Below the pieces are notes generated by a model. That model did no database searches. It worked only from the letters and a program-made list of their open reading frames with translations, and was not told the DNA's origin. Shown in pieces: positions 15,604 to 23,469 of a stretch of DNA of 50,036 nt. Where the stretch lies: positions 1-50,036 of the forward strand of contig JBBSBR010000005.1 of assembly GCA_038251135.1 (NCBI GenBank), read 5' to 3'. The position numbers and the translations under genes are program-made. The DNA is from JBBSBR01 sp038251135. GTDB lineage: Bacteria; Patescibacteriota; Saccharimonadia; UBA4664. The stretch's first letter is position 1. The number at the start of each line of letters is the position of its first letter.

Positions 15604-16719
15604 ATGCAAGAACTCCACCGACAACTCCTAGCGCTGCATGAACGGATTACCGCGGCCATCGAACGCCTTAATTTGGCGGCCGATGAGATTCTGATTGAAG
15701 ATTTGTCGGCGCAAGTCGCCTCGCCCGATTTTTGGAACGACCCGCATGCAGCCGCCGCGACCTCGCAACGTCTGTCATCGGTCACCAAGCATGTCGAGAG
15801 CTGGCGCACCCTCGAGCGGGAGATTCGAGACGCCGCCGAGCTGGCCTCCATCAAGGACTCCCAGGCCGACCCGCAGCTCCGTGACGAACTGGAGTCAACC
15901 CTCGCTCGGGTGACCGCGGCTTTCGATGCCAAAGAGTTTGAATTAAAGCTCTCCGGCGTCCACGACCGGTCTTCAGCCATCATAGAAATACATGCCGGTA
16001 CCGGCGGTACCGATGCCCAGGACTGGTCGCAAATGCTTCAGCGGATGTACCTGCGCTATGCCGAGCGGGCAGGTTACGATACCGAAATTATTTCGCTCAG
16101 CCCGGGTGAGGAAGCGGGGATCAAGAGCGTGACCTTTGAAGTTAGCGGTCCCTACGCCTACGGCAAGCTTCGCAGCGAGCAAGGCGTCCACCGGCTGGTG
16201 CGTCTGTCGCCCTTTAATTCGGATAATCTGCGCCAAACTTCCTTTGCCCTGGTCGAAGTGCTGCCTCAGCTGGAGTCAAGTAGTGAAATTGAACTCAGCC
16301 CCGACGATCTCCGCATCGATGTCTACCGCTCCGGCGGCAAGGGAGGTCAATCGGTCAACACTACCGACTCGGCGGTTCGCATTACCCATTTGCCGACGGG
16401 CATCGTGGTGGCAATTCAAAACGAACGCTCACAGCTCCAAAATCGCGAAAAGGCCATGGCCATCCTCAAGTCGCGCCTCGTAACCCTCATGGAAGAGCAG
16501 CACAAGGCGGAACTCACGGAATTACGCGGTGCAGACCGTTCTGCCGCTTGGGGTAGCCAAATTCGCTCATACGTCCTCCATCCCTACACCAAGGTCAAAG
16601 ATCATCGAACCGGCGCCGAAACCGCCCAGGCACAAGACGTTCTGGACGGCGACTTGGAGTTGTTTATGGACGCCTTTCTCCAGGATTCGATCGGATATCA
16701 CAAAGAACCGTCGACTTAA
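15604..16719 (+). CDS. prfB: Peptide chain release factor 2
   Basis: Releases the nascent chain at UGA and UAA codons. 371 residues in one continuous frame. The SPF tripeptide (LSPFNSDNLRQTS region) defines RF2 stop-codon specificity, and the GGQ motif (GGKGGQSVN) catalyses peptidyl-tRNA hydrolysis. The C-terminal HPYTKVKDHRTG block is typical. There is no in-frame TGA or CUUUGA-type slippery site near codon 25, so the autoregulatory +1 frameshift found in many prfB genes is absent. The presence of RF2 fits the use of TGA stops throughout the window (for example der, pth, xseA) and a standard code. A -10 box six bases before the ATG suggests a leaderless mRNA. ftsE starts 26 bases downstream. 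Confidence 0.97.
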   Translation: MQELHRQLLALHERITAAIERLNLAADEILIEDLSAQVASPDFWNDPHAAAATSQRLSSVTKHVESWRTLEREIRDAAELASIKDSQADPQLRDELESTLARVTAAFDAKEFELKLSGVHDRSSAIIEIHAGTGGTDAQDWSQMLQRMYLRYAERAGYDTEIISLSPGEEAGIKSVTFEVSGPYAYGKLRSEQGVHRLVRLSPFNSDNLRQTSFALVEVLPQLESSSEIELSPDDLRIDVYRSGGKGGQSVNTTDSAVRITHLPTGIVVAIQNERSQLQNREKAMAILKSRLVTLMEEQHKAELTELRGADRSAAWGSQIRSYVLHPYTKVKDHRTGAETAQAQDVLDGDLELFMDAFLQDSIGYHKEPST

Positions 16720-16731
16720 ACCCATTCGTGA

Positions 16732-16737
16732 TAGAAT
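16732..16737 (+). promoter_or_regulatory. Possible -10 box of ftsE
   Basis: TAGAAT (16732-16737) lies eight bases before the ATG at 16746, again giving almost no leader. No convincing -35 was found. Confidence 0.35.
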
Positions 16738-16745
16738 AGATCACA

Positions 16746-17456
16746 ATGATTCTCTTCGATCGAGTTACCAAAGTATACCCAAACGGCTCAACCGCCCTAA
16801 GCGGTATGAACCTCCATATTGAACCCAAAGAATTCGTGACGATCGTGGGCTCGAGCGGCGCCGGCAAGTCTACCGTCATCAAGCTCATGACGCGCGAGGA
16901 AGTCCATACCTCGGGCAAGATTATTATCGGCGGCCTTGATTACGATACGATCCGCCCCAAGGACGTACCGCTCGTGCGGCGACGAATCGGTGTGGTTTTC
17001 CAGGACTTTAAGCTCCTGCCAAACCGCCGGGTAGGGGAGAACGTGGCTTTTGCCTTGGAGGTTGCCGGCGCCCGAAATCGCGAAATCAAACGCGCCGTTC
17101 CAAAGATGCTCCAGTTGGTAGGGCTGGCTTCCAAGGAAAATGCCTTTCCCAACGAGTTATCCGGTGGTGAACGCCAGCGCGTTGCGATCGCCCGCGCTCT
17201 TATTCGCCAACCCAAAATCCTAATTGCCGACGAACCGACGGGCAACCTCGATCCCAAGAACGCTTGGGAGATTATCGAACTCCTCCTGAAAATCAACCGT
17301 TTCGGCACGACGGTACTTCTGACGACCCACAACAAAGAAATCGTCAACGCGCTTAAACGCCGCGTAATCACGATTAACCGCGGCCGCATCATCCGCGACG
17401 ACGAACAGGGTCGTTACACCCTCGAAACACCTTCGAACCTCAAGGGCGTCAAGTAG
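16746..17456 (+). CDS. ftsE: Cell-division ABC transporter ATP-binding protein FtsE
   Basis: Cytoplasmic ATPase of the FtsEX complex, which transmits ATP hydrolysis to murein hydrolases outside the cell at division. 236 residues. Walker A GSSGAGKST, Q-loop (VVFQDFKLLP), signature LSGGERQRVAIARAL, Walker B ILIADEPTGNLD and the switch His (TTHN) are all in order. The LLPNRRVGENVAFALEV segment is characteristic of FtsE. Its stop overlaps the GTG of ftsX by one base. Downstream of the pair lies a secreted coiled-coil/CHAP protein that resembles PcsB, the FtsEX-activated hydrolase of streptococci. Confidence 0.97.
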   Translation: MILFDRVTKVYPNGSTALSGMNLHIEPKEFVTIVGSSGAGKSTVIKLMTREEVHTSGKIIIGGLDYDTIRPKDVPLVRRRIGVVFQDFKLLPNRRVGENVAFALEVAGARNREIKRAVPKMLQLVGLASKENAFPNELSGGERQRVAIARALIRQPKILIADEPTGNLDPKNAWEIIELLLKINRFGTTVLLTTHNKEIVNALKRRVITINRGRIIRDDEQGRYTLETPSNLKGVK

Positions 17457-18373
17457 TGCACCAGTTAGTACGAATAATGAAGACCGGCGGCCGTAATTTC
17501 CTGCGTAATCTCTGGTTGTCGACCGCTGCCACGACCGTTATGACCGTCACCCTCACCATCGTCGTGCTGTCGTTCATATCTAACTTGACGCTAACTTCAA
17601 CCATCAAGTCGGTAACCGACAAAATTGACGTCTCGGTCTACCTCAAGGCCGATATTACCGATCAGGAAGTTACCGATTTTCAGTATGCGATCAAGGCTGG
17701 CGGCAACGTGGCCGGTATTACGTATCTTTCGAAAGAAGATGCCCTGGCTCAATTTAAGCAGAAGAACAAAAACAATCAGGCCACCCTCGATGCGCTCAAT
17801 ATTGCCGGAGCCGACACCATTCCGGCGTCCCTGCAGATTCGGGCTATCGACCCCAAGAAGCTCGATGTGATCGCTGCCACCATCGCCTTGCCGGACAACC
17901 AAAAGTACCAAGATCCCAACGCGCCGCCGAGCTACTCGGGCGGTCGCAAAAGTGCTATCGACCGCATCGTCGGCTTCTCGAATTTCTTTAGATCCGCCGG
18001 CCTGATTATGAGTTTTATCTTTGTGGTAATCTCAATCCTGATCATCTTCAATACCATCCGTATGGCCATTTTTACCCGCCGTGACGAAATTGAGATCATG
18101 AAGCTCATCGGGGCGACCAAATGGTTTATCCGCGGTCCGTTTATCTTTGAAGCGGCTCTCTACGGTATCATTGCCTCATTTATCGCCGTCGGCCTCGCGT
18201 ATCTGTTGCTACTCGGCGGGGGGCCCAAACTTTCAAGCTACGTTGACGTTCAATCAGCCATCAATCTCTTCCAGTCTTATCCGCTCCTCGTGATCGGCAT
18301 CGAACTGATTATCGGCATCATGATCGGTATTTTCTCGAGCCTGCTCGCCATGTCGAGATACCTTAAGCTTTGA
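17456..18373 (+). CDS. ftsX: Cell-division protein FtsX
   Basis: Membrane subunit of FtsEX, 305 residues, GTG start overlapping the ftsE stop with an AAGGG sequence upstream. One N-terminal transmembrane helix (about residues 22-45) is followed by an extracytoplasmic loop of about 125 residues, with the DVSVYLK segment and the TYLSKEDAL motif typical of the FtsX extracellular domain. Three further transmembrane helices follow (about 175-200, 225-250, 275-300) with the cytoplasmic RRDEIEIMKLIGAT coupling motif between the second and third. The extracellular loop is the part expected to contact the CHAP hydrolase encoded next. Confidence 0.96.
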   Translation: MHQLVRIMKTGGRNFLRNLWLSTAATTVMTVTLTIVVLSFISNLTLTSTIKSVTDKIDVSVYLKADITDQEVTDFQYAIKAGGNVAGITYLSKEDALAQFKQKNKNNQATLDALNIAGADTIPASLQIRAIDPKKLDVIAATIALPDNQKYQDPNAPPSYSGGRKSAIDRIVGFSNFFRSAGLIMSFIFVVISILIIFNTIRMAIFTRRDEIEIMKLIGATKWFIRGPFIFEAALYGIIASFIAVGLAYLLLLGGGPKLSSYVDVQSAINLFQSYPLLVIGIELIIGIMIGIFSSLLAMSRYLKL

Positions 18374-18420
18374 AATTTACTAGCCCAGCGTTTTGCTGCA
18401 TAGTCAATAGCTCAAGCAGT

Positions 18421-18449
18421 TTGACACCGCTAGGCTAATTCGATAAAAT
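18421..18449 (+). promoter_or_regulatory. Strong promoter of the CHAP hydrolase gene
   Basis: TTGACA (18421-18426), N17, TAAAAT (18444-18449). Predicted start near 18456, just before the GGAGGGG ribosome binding site at 18461-18467. The resulting leader of about 19 nt supports translation starting near 18475. Confidence 0.8.
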
Positions 18450-18474
18450 TAGATCACCTTGGAGGGGCAAGTCC

Positions 18475-19611
18475 ATTCGTATCAGCAGTAGTCAAAAATC
18501 CATCAAGACCCTAGCGAGCCTCATCGGCGTCGTTGCGGTCTTTTTTGCATATTCCGGCTTCGCCTATGCCGACCAATTCGACGCCCAGATAGCATCATTA
18601 CGCACTCAGGCGGCCCAACAACAGGCCACCGCCAACCAGTTTCTTGCCCAAGCCAACGACTACCAGTCGCGCGTCAACCAGCTCAATGCTCAGATTGGGG
18701 CGCTGCAGGCTCAGATTAACCTCAGTCAGGCTCAATCAAACAGATTGGCACAACAGATAACCGACAATGAAGCCAAGCTGGCGCAAGAAAAGAGCGTCTT
18801 GAGCAGTAACCTCAAGGTTATGTATCTGGACAGCGGCATATCGCCCCTGGAAATGCTTGCATCAAGCAATAATTTTAGCGAGTACTTCAACCAGCAGCAG
18901 TATCAGGACTCCATCAAAGACAAGATCCAGACTGCGATGTCGAGTATTTTGCAGATACAAAAAGACTTGGCAAAGCAACAGGAAGACGTTACGAACCTGC
19001 TGGCCTCACAACGCACTCAGAACGCTCAACTCGCATCAAGCCGGGACGAAGTCAGCAATCTCTTGGCAACCGCCTCCCAAAACGTTGCCGCCGCAAATGC
19101 CAGCGTCAAGAACAGCAACGCCCAGATCAGCTCGCTCAAGGCTCAGCAGGCTGCAATACTGGCTGCCGCCTCCAGAAGCTACGGAGGCTCGATTCCCGGC
19201 GCCTCTAGTGGCAGTGGCGGGGCGTGTGACAATGGCCATGGCAACGGCGGATACCCGATTGCCTGGTGTAATGCACCCCAGGACGCGTATGGATTTGGCG
19301 GTGTTTGGGGCTACAATCGCGAGTGCGTGTCATGGGCTGGTTGGCGCCGGGCAAACATGGGAAATCCCGTACCGGCCGGCTGGGGCAATGCCAACTCATG
19401 GGACGAGGGAGCTCGTAGCGCCGGCTTTACTGTCAACAATACGCCGTCCGTCGGAGCGATAGCTCAGACGAATGCGGGAGCCTATGGACATGTGGCGATC
19501 GTTGAGGCAATAAGTGGGGGAAATGTCATTGTGAGCGAGATGAACTATGACGGCTACGGCCATTTCCGCTACGGAACATACTCAATCGGCTATTTCCAGT
19601 ACATCCACTAA
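18475..19611 (+). CDS. Secreted coiled-coil/CHAP peptidoglycan hydrolase (PcsB-like), apparent AUU start
   Basis: Predicted FtsEX-activated cell-separation hydrolase, 378 residues if started at ATT 18475. The frame has no ATG, GTG or TTG between its upstream stop (18436) and a TTG at 18745. Starting at 18745 would delete an obvious signal peptide (hydrophobic core VVAVFFAYSGFAYA, codons from about 18520). A GGAGGGG sequence lies nine bases before the ATT, and a strong promoter precedes it. The N-terminal half is Gln/Ala-rich coiled coil (about residues 35-220). A Gly/Ser linker and a CHAP domain follow, with the candidate catalytic Cys in RECVSWAGW (about 284), the His in YGHVAIVE (339), and SEMNYD. 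Location after ftsEX matches the streptococcal FtsEX-PcsB pairing. Confidence 0.87.
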   Translation: MRISSSQKSIKTLASLIGVVAVFFAYSGFAYADQFDAQIASLRTQAAQQQATANQFLAQANDYQSRVNQLNAQIGALQAQINLSQAQSNRLAQQITDNEAKLAQEKSVLSSNLKVMYLDSGISPLEMLASSNNFSEYFNQQQYQDSIKDKIQTAMSSILQIQKDLAKQQEDVTNLLASQRTQNAQLASSRDEVSNLLATASQNVAAANASVKNSNAQISSLKAQQAAILAAASRSYGGSIPGASSGSGGACDNGHGNGGYPIAWCNAPQDAYGFGGVWGYNRECVSWAGWRRANMGNPVPAGWGNANSWDEGARSAGFTVNNTPSVGAIAQTNAGAYGHVAIVEAISGGNVIVSEMNYDGYGHFRYGTYSIGYFQYIH

Positions 19612-19714
19612 TCAATCATCGCACGCCATGTGCTGGCTCAATTATGGCATTCTTAGCTAACTCTCAGAAAGTCCTGAAATAATTAAATATGCGTGCTAAA
19701 TAAAGGCTCCTCTC

Positions 19715-20884
19715 TTGAAGAAAATCTCGCTCCATCCTGCCGTATTGTTGGCCTCCGGCCTCATCATCGCCGCCGTATCATTCACAGCCGGCGACTTTGC
19801 CCGCCACACCCAGTACGACCCGTTCCACCCGGTTACGAGCGCAATCGACTTCTCGAGCCTCAACGATATCTACGGCTTGATGCAGCGTAACTTCGATGGC
19901 AAGATCACCCCGCAGGCCGCCCTCGACGGTGCCAAGAAAGGTCTGGTGGCGGCCGGGGGCGACCCGTATACCGTCTACATGGACCCAACCGAAAGTAAGG
20001 CTTTAAGCGACCAGCTCAACGGCAAACTGTCCGGTATCGGAGCTCAAATCGGCATCAAAAATAACTACCTGACCGTCATCGCGCCCATCGCCGGCTCGCC
20101 AGCTGAGGCCGCCGGTCTCAAGCCGGCTGATATAATCGCCCAGATCAACGGCGAGGTAACGACCGGAATGAGCGTGGATACCGCTGTCGCCAAGATCCGC
20201 GGCACGGCCGGCACCAAAGTCACGCTCAAGATCGCCCGCGGAGCGACGCCGCTCTTTGACGTCACCATTACCCGAGCTGACCTCACGATTCCGAGCGTCA
20301 CTTGGAGCATGAAAAACGGCAATGTCGGCTATATCGAAATCTCAACCTTCGGAACCGATACGACGGACCTCATCGCCAAAGCCGCGGCGGATCTGAAAAA
20401 CCAGGGCGCCAAGAAAATAATTCTCGACCTCCGAAACGACGGCGGGGGATACCTCGATGCCGGCGTGGCGGTTGCCAGCCAATTCCTCCCCGAAGGCAAA
20501 CTGATCGTGGAAGAACGGACGAATGGTAAATCGACCAATAAACTGGACTCCCAAGGCGGCGGACTGCTCGTAGGACTGCCGACCGTGGTGCTCATTAACG
20601 GCGGTTCAGCCTCAGCCTCCGAGATTGTGGCGGGCGCTCTGCACGATAATAAAGCCGCCAAACTCGTCGGCGAGAAAAGCTTCGGCAAAGGCAGCGTACA
20701 GGAAATTAAGCAACTCGACGGCAATGCCCAGTTGAAGGTTACGATTGCTCACTGGTACACGCCGGCCGGGATCAACATCAACCAGGCGGGAATACAGCCT
20801 GACGTTACGGTATCGCTCACACCCGAAGACTTCAGTGCCAGCCGTGATCCTCAGCTCGACAAGGCGTTGCAGTTGCTTCAGTAG
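19715..20884 (+). CDS. ctpA: S41 family C-terminal processing peptidase
   Basis: Secreted or membrane-anchored serine protease with a PDZ domain, of the CtpA/CtpB/Prc type. 389 residues, TTG start at 19715 after AAAGG. Hydrophobic signal/anchor at residues 7-27. The segment around residues 40-75 precedes a PDZ domain (about 90-180, GIGAQIG and GLKPADIIAQING). The catalytic core has the NVGYIEISTF motif, LDLRNDGGG, the catalytic Ser in NGGSASASEIVA and the catalytic Lys in EKSFGKGSVQ, giving the Ser-Lys dyad. It follows the CHAP hydrolase gene. CtpA-type proteases often trim or degrade murein hydrolases, so a regulatory link is plausible but inferred. Confidence 0.94.
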   Translation: MKKISLHPAVLLASGLIIAAVSFTAGDFARHTQYDPFHPVTSAIDFSSLNDIYGLMQRNFDGKITPQAALDGAKKGLVAAGGDPYTVYMDPTESKALSDQLNGKLSGIGAQIGIKNNYLTVIAPIAGSPAEAAGLKPADIIAQINGEVTTGMSVDTAVAKIRGTAGTKVTLKIARGATPLFDVTITRADLTIPSVTWSMKNGNVGYIEISTFGTDTTDLIAKAAADLKNQGAKKIILDLRNDGGGYLDAGVAVASQFLPEGKLIVEERTNGKSTNKLDSQGGGLLVGLPTVVLINGGSASASEIVAGALHDNKAAKLVGEKSFGKGSVQEIKQLDGNAQLKVTIAHWYTPAGININQAGIQPDVTVSLTPEDFSASRDPQLDKALQLLQ

Positions 20885-20995
20885 CTAGCCCGCCTCCGAG
20901 AATCTAAGTTGAAATTTCTATTGTCGACCGCTTTCAGTTAGCATGCGATACGGCTAGGAACAATGTTCCATAGATAGATATATGCATAAAAACAA

Positions 20996-21024
20996 TTGCC
21001 CGCGTCCCAGAGGTCACGTATAGT
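20996..21024 (+). promoter_or_regulatory. Possible promoter of pyrG
   Basis: TTGCCC (20996-21001), N17, TATAGT (21019-21024). A second -10-like TACAAT lies at 21028-21033. Either would give a leader of about 25-35 nt carrying a GGAG site before the GTG at 21064. Confidence 0.4.
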
Positions 21025-21063
21025 GGATACAATGATTGTTGTGGTTAACCGTTAGGAGTTTGT

Positions 21064-22713
21064 GTGTCAGGGGAGAGCCAGACAAAATACGTATTCGTTA
21101 CAGGTGGAGTCCTCAGTGGACTCGGTAAAGGCATCACCGCGGCATCCTTGGGGACAACCTTAAAGGCCCGCGGTTTTACCGTTAACATCCAAAAATGCGA
21201 TCCTTACCTAAACACCGACGCAGGTACACTCAACCCGGCCGAACACGGCGAAGTTTTCGTAACCCATGACGGCGCCGAAACCGATCTCGATTTGGGCCAC
21301 TACGAGCGTTTCCTCGATGAAGAGATCAACCGTACGAGCTCGCTTATGAACGGTCGGATCTACGCCAAAGTTATTGCCGACGAGCGGGCGGGCAAGTACC
21401 TGGGCAAGACAGTCCAGATTATTCCGCACGTCACCACCGAAATTCAAACTCAGATTTTGGCAGCCGGCGAAGGATTTGATTTTCATATCGTTGAAATCGG
21501 CGGAACGGTTGGGGACTATGAGTCGCTCGCTTTCCTCGAAGCGATTCGCCAGATTCGCCGCAAAGTCGGGGCTGAAAACGTTGTATATATGCACCTCGTC
21601 TACCTGCCCTATCTGGAGGCCAGCCACGAAATTAAGACCAAGCCGGCCCAGAATACCGTGCGCGATCTGCGTGAGGCCGGGATTCAGCCGGAAGTAATCA
21701 TTGCTCGGGCAGAGCAGCCGATCACCCAGAGCGTTCTCCAGAAGCTAAGTCTCTTCTGCGATGTCGAGGAGGCCGGTATAATACCTTTGCCAACGGCAAA
21801 AACCGTATATGAAGTCCCTTTGATGCTGGAGCGCGCAGGACTCGCCGACTACATCTGCAAATACCTTGGCATCAAAGTTCGGAAGCCCAAACTCGAACAA
21901 TGGGAGCGTCTCGTCGAGCTGGTAAAGCACCCCGACCACCGCTCGCTCAACATCGGGGTCGTCGCAAAGTACATGGACAACATAGATACCTATATGTCGG
22001 TATTTGAGGCCATTAAGGCTGCCGGCTGGGCAAACCGGGTTCAACCGCAAATTCACTGGATAAACGCCGAAGAACTGGAACACGGTTCGGTAGATAATCT
22101 GCTCGACGGCTACGACGGATTGGTGGTACCGGGCGGATTCGGCTCGCGCGGAGTCGAAGGCAAGATAGCGGCCGCAACCTATGCTATGGAGCACAACATA
22201 CCGTATCTGGGCCTTTGTCTAGGCATGCAGACGGCCGTAATCGCGGTGGCCCGTTCGATCGGCCTGGAAAATGCCAATACCACCGAGGTCAACCCCGATA
22301 CCCCTCACCCTGTAATCGATCTCATGACCGAACAGCGCGGGATTGAAGACAAGGGCGGAACAATGCGCCTGGGTGATTACCCGTGCAAGCTCGATCCGGA
22401 ATCAATATCAGGCAAGGCCTACGGTGCCAAAAACATCGTCGAGCGCCACCGTCACCGCTGGGAATTCAACAATCTCTATCGGGCTGAACTTCAAGCGGCC
22501 GGCCTAAGACTTGCCGGCGTATCTCCGGATGACCTGCTGGTTGAAATTATTGAGCTCAAAGATCATCCATTTTTCGTCGCGAGCCAGTTCCACCCTGAAT
22601 TTAAGTCACGACCTAACCGTCCTCACCCGTTGTTCAACGCATTTATCGCGACGTCCAGCGCATTACGAACTCGCAGCGAAAGCGGCAAAAAAAGGAGTAT
22701 TATTACATCATGA
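21064..22713 (+). CDS. pyrG: CTP synthase
   Basis: Converts UTP to CTP using ATP and glutamine. 549 residues, GTG start six bases after GGAG. The N-terminal synthetase domain has FVTGGVLSGLGKGI, the CDPYLN motif and the HGEVFVTHDGAETDLDLGHYERF region. The C-terminal glutamine amidotransferase domain has GGFGSRG, the nucleophile in GLCLGMQ, HRHRWEFNN and the FHPEFKSRP catalytic His/Glu. The C-terminus is extended by a short Ser/Lys-rich tail, and its TGA overlaps the ATG of the next gene (ATGA). Identification is secure. Confidence 0.98.
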   Translation: MSGESQTKYVFVTGGVLSGLGKGITAASLGTTLKARGFTVNIQKCDPYLNTDAGTLNPAEHGEVFVTHDGAETDLDLGHYERFLDEEINRTSSLMNGRIYAKVIADERAGKYLGKTVQIIPHVTTEIQTQILAAGEGFDFHIVEIGGTVGDYESLAFLEAIRQIRRKVGAENVVYMHLVYLPYLEASHEIKTKPAQNTVRDLREAGIQPEVIIARAEQPITQSVLQKLSLFCDVEEAGIIPLPTAKTVYEVPLMLERAGLADYICKYLGIKVRKPKLEQWERLVELVKHPDHRSLNIGVVAKYMDNIDTYMSVFEAIKAAGWANRVQPQIHWINAEELEHGSVDNLLDGYDGLVVPGGFGSRGVEGKIAAATYAMEHNIPYLGLCLGMQTAVIAVARSIGLENANTTEVNPDTPHPVIDLMTEQRGIEDKGGTMRLGDYPCKLDPESISGKAYGAKNIVERHRHRWEFNNLYRAELQAAGLRLAGVSPDDLLVEIIELKDHPFFVASQFHPEFKSRPNRPHPLFNAFIATSSALRTRSESGKKRSIITS

Positions 22714-23117
22714 CCGGCGCCATAGCCAAACCAAGAATTCTCCTCGTCGAAGACGACCTAGCTTTAGCGGCGGCCTATAAAATCCGCCTTGAAGCGGAGA
22801 GTTTCGATGTCCGCCATTGTCCGAACGGCGAAGAGGCGATGCAGACCGCGCTTGATTACCGCCCCGATTTAATTCTCCTCGATCTCATGATGCCGCGGAT
22901 TTCCGGGTTTGACGTTCTGGACATCCTGCGTAATACGCCAAATACCGCCAATATCAAAATAATTATCCTGACCGCCCTCTCGCAGCAAAGCGATCAGCAG
23001 CGTGCCAAAGAGCTTGGGGCCGACGAGTACCTGGTTAAATCCCAAGCCGTCGTCTCGGATGTCGTTAAACGCATTCGCTTCCACCTCGGTCTGCCCGATC
23101 CGATTCAGACTACTTGA
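22710..23117 (+). CDS. Single-domain response regulator (CheY-like receiver)
   Basis: 135 residues, receiver domain only, with no output domain. Acidic pair VEDD (residues 12-15), phospho-acceptor Asp in LILLDLMMP (about residue 57), TAL with the switch Thr, and the LVKS Lys. It overlaps pyrG by four bases and is followed by a bidirectional terminator. It resembles the receiver protein at 32898-33299 next to the large histidine kinase. Both may be phosphorylated by that kinase and work through protein contacts rather than DNA binding; that is inference. The linkage to pyrG gives no functional clue. Confidence 0.92.
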   Translation: MTGAIAKPRILLVEDDLALAAAYKIRLEAESFDVRHCPNGEEAMQTALDYRPDLILLDLMMPRISGFDVLDILRNTPNTANIKIIILTALSQQSDQQRAKELGADEYLVKSQAVVSDVVKRIRFHLGLPDPIQTT

Positions 23118-23135
23118 TCAATCAGCTCAGGGAAA

Positions 23136-23163
23136 CAAAAAACGCCCATGAGGGCGTTTTTTG
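23136..23163. terminator. Bidirectional intrinsic terminator
   Basis: CAAAAAACGCCC (23136-23147) and GGGCGTTTTTTG (23152-23163) form a 12-bp inverted repeat with an ATGA loop, between the receiver gene (+) and rpmA (-). Confidence 0.92.
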
Positions 23164-23180
23164 TACCGGCAAGTGTAGTA

Positions 23181-23465
23181 CTACTTGGCGGTCTCGGTCA
23201 CGGAAACGATAGTTCGGCGTACCTTGCGGCCGGTAAACTTTTGAATTTGGCGAATCGAGAAAGTCACAAAACCGTCACGCAGCGCAAAGAGAGTGTGATC
23301 GACTCCGACTCCGACGCCGACTCCCGCCTCCATACGGGTTCCGCGCTGGCGTACGATTATACCGCCTGTCCGGATAGCTTGACCGCCAAAGCGCTTCACG
23401 CCGAGCCGTTGACCGGCTGAGTCTCGTAGGTTCTTGGATGTACCGCCGGCTTTTGTATGGGCCAT
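23181..23465 (-). CDS. rpmA: 50S ribosomal protein bL27
   Basis: Large-subunit ribosomal protein whose N-terminus reaches toward the peptidyl transferase centre. 94 residues, starting MAHTKAGG with the SAGQRLGVKRFGGQ block and the GIIVRQRGT motif characteristic of bL27. There is no Firmicutes-type cleavable N-terminal extension. A GVGVGVGV run in the middle is the usual bL27 Gly-rich strand. rplU, its common partner, is not adjacent. Instead the gene lies four bases downstream of a putative RNA methyltransferase gene on the same strand and is ended by the bidirectional terminator at 23136-23163. Confidence 0.97.
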   Translation of the reverse strand: MAHTKAGGTSKNLRDSAGQRLGVKRFGGQAIRTGGIIVRQRGTRMEAGVGVGVGVDHTLFALRDGFVTFSIRQIQKFTGRKVRRTIVSVTETAK

Positions 23466-23469
23466 AGCA

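Noticed and set aside
18745..19611. TTG start for the CHAP hydrolase
   Set aside because: It would remove the signal peptide and half the coiled coil and ignores the strong promoter and ribosome binding site at 18421-18467.
23290..23330. Short GGAGTC repeat in rpmA
   Set aside because: It encodes the normal Gly-Val strand of bL27.
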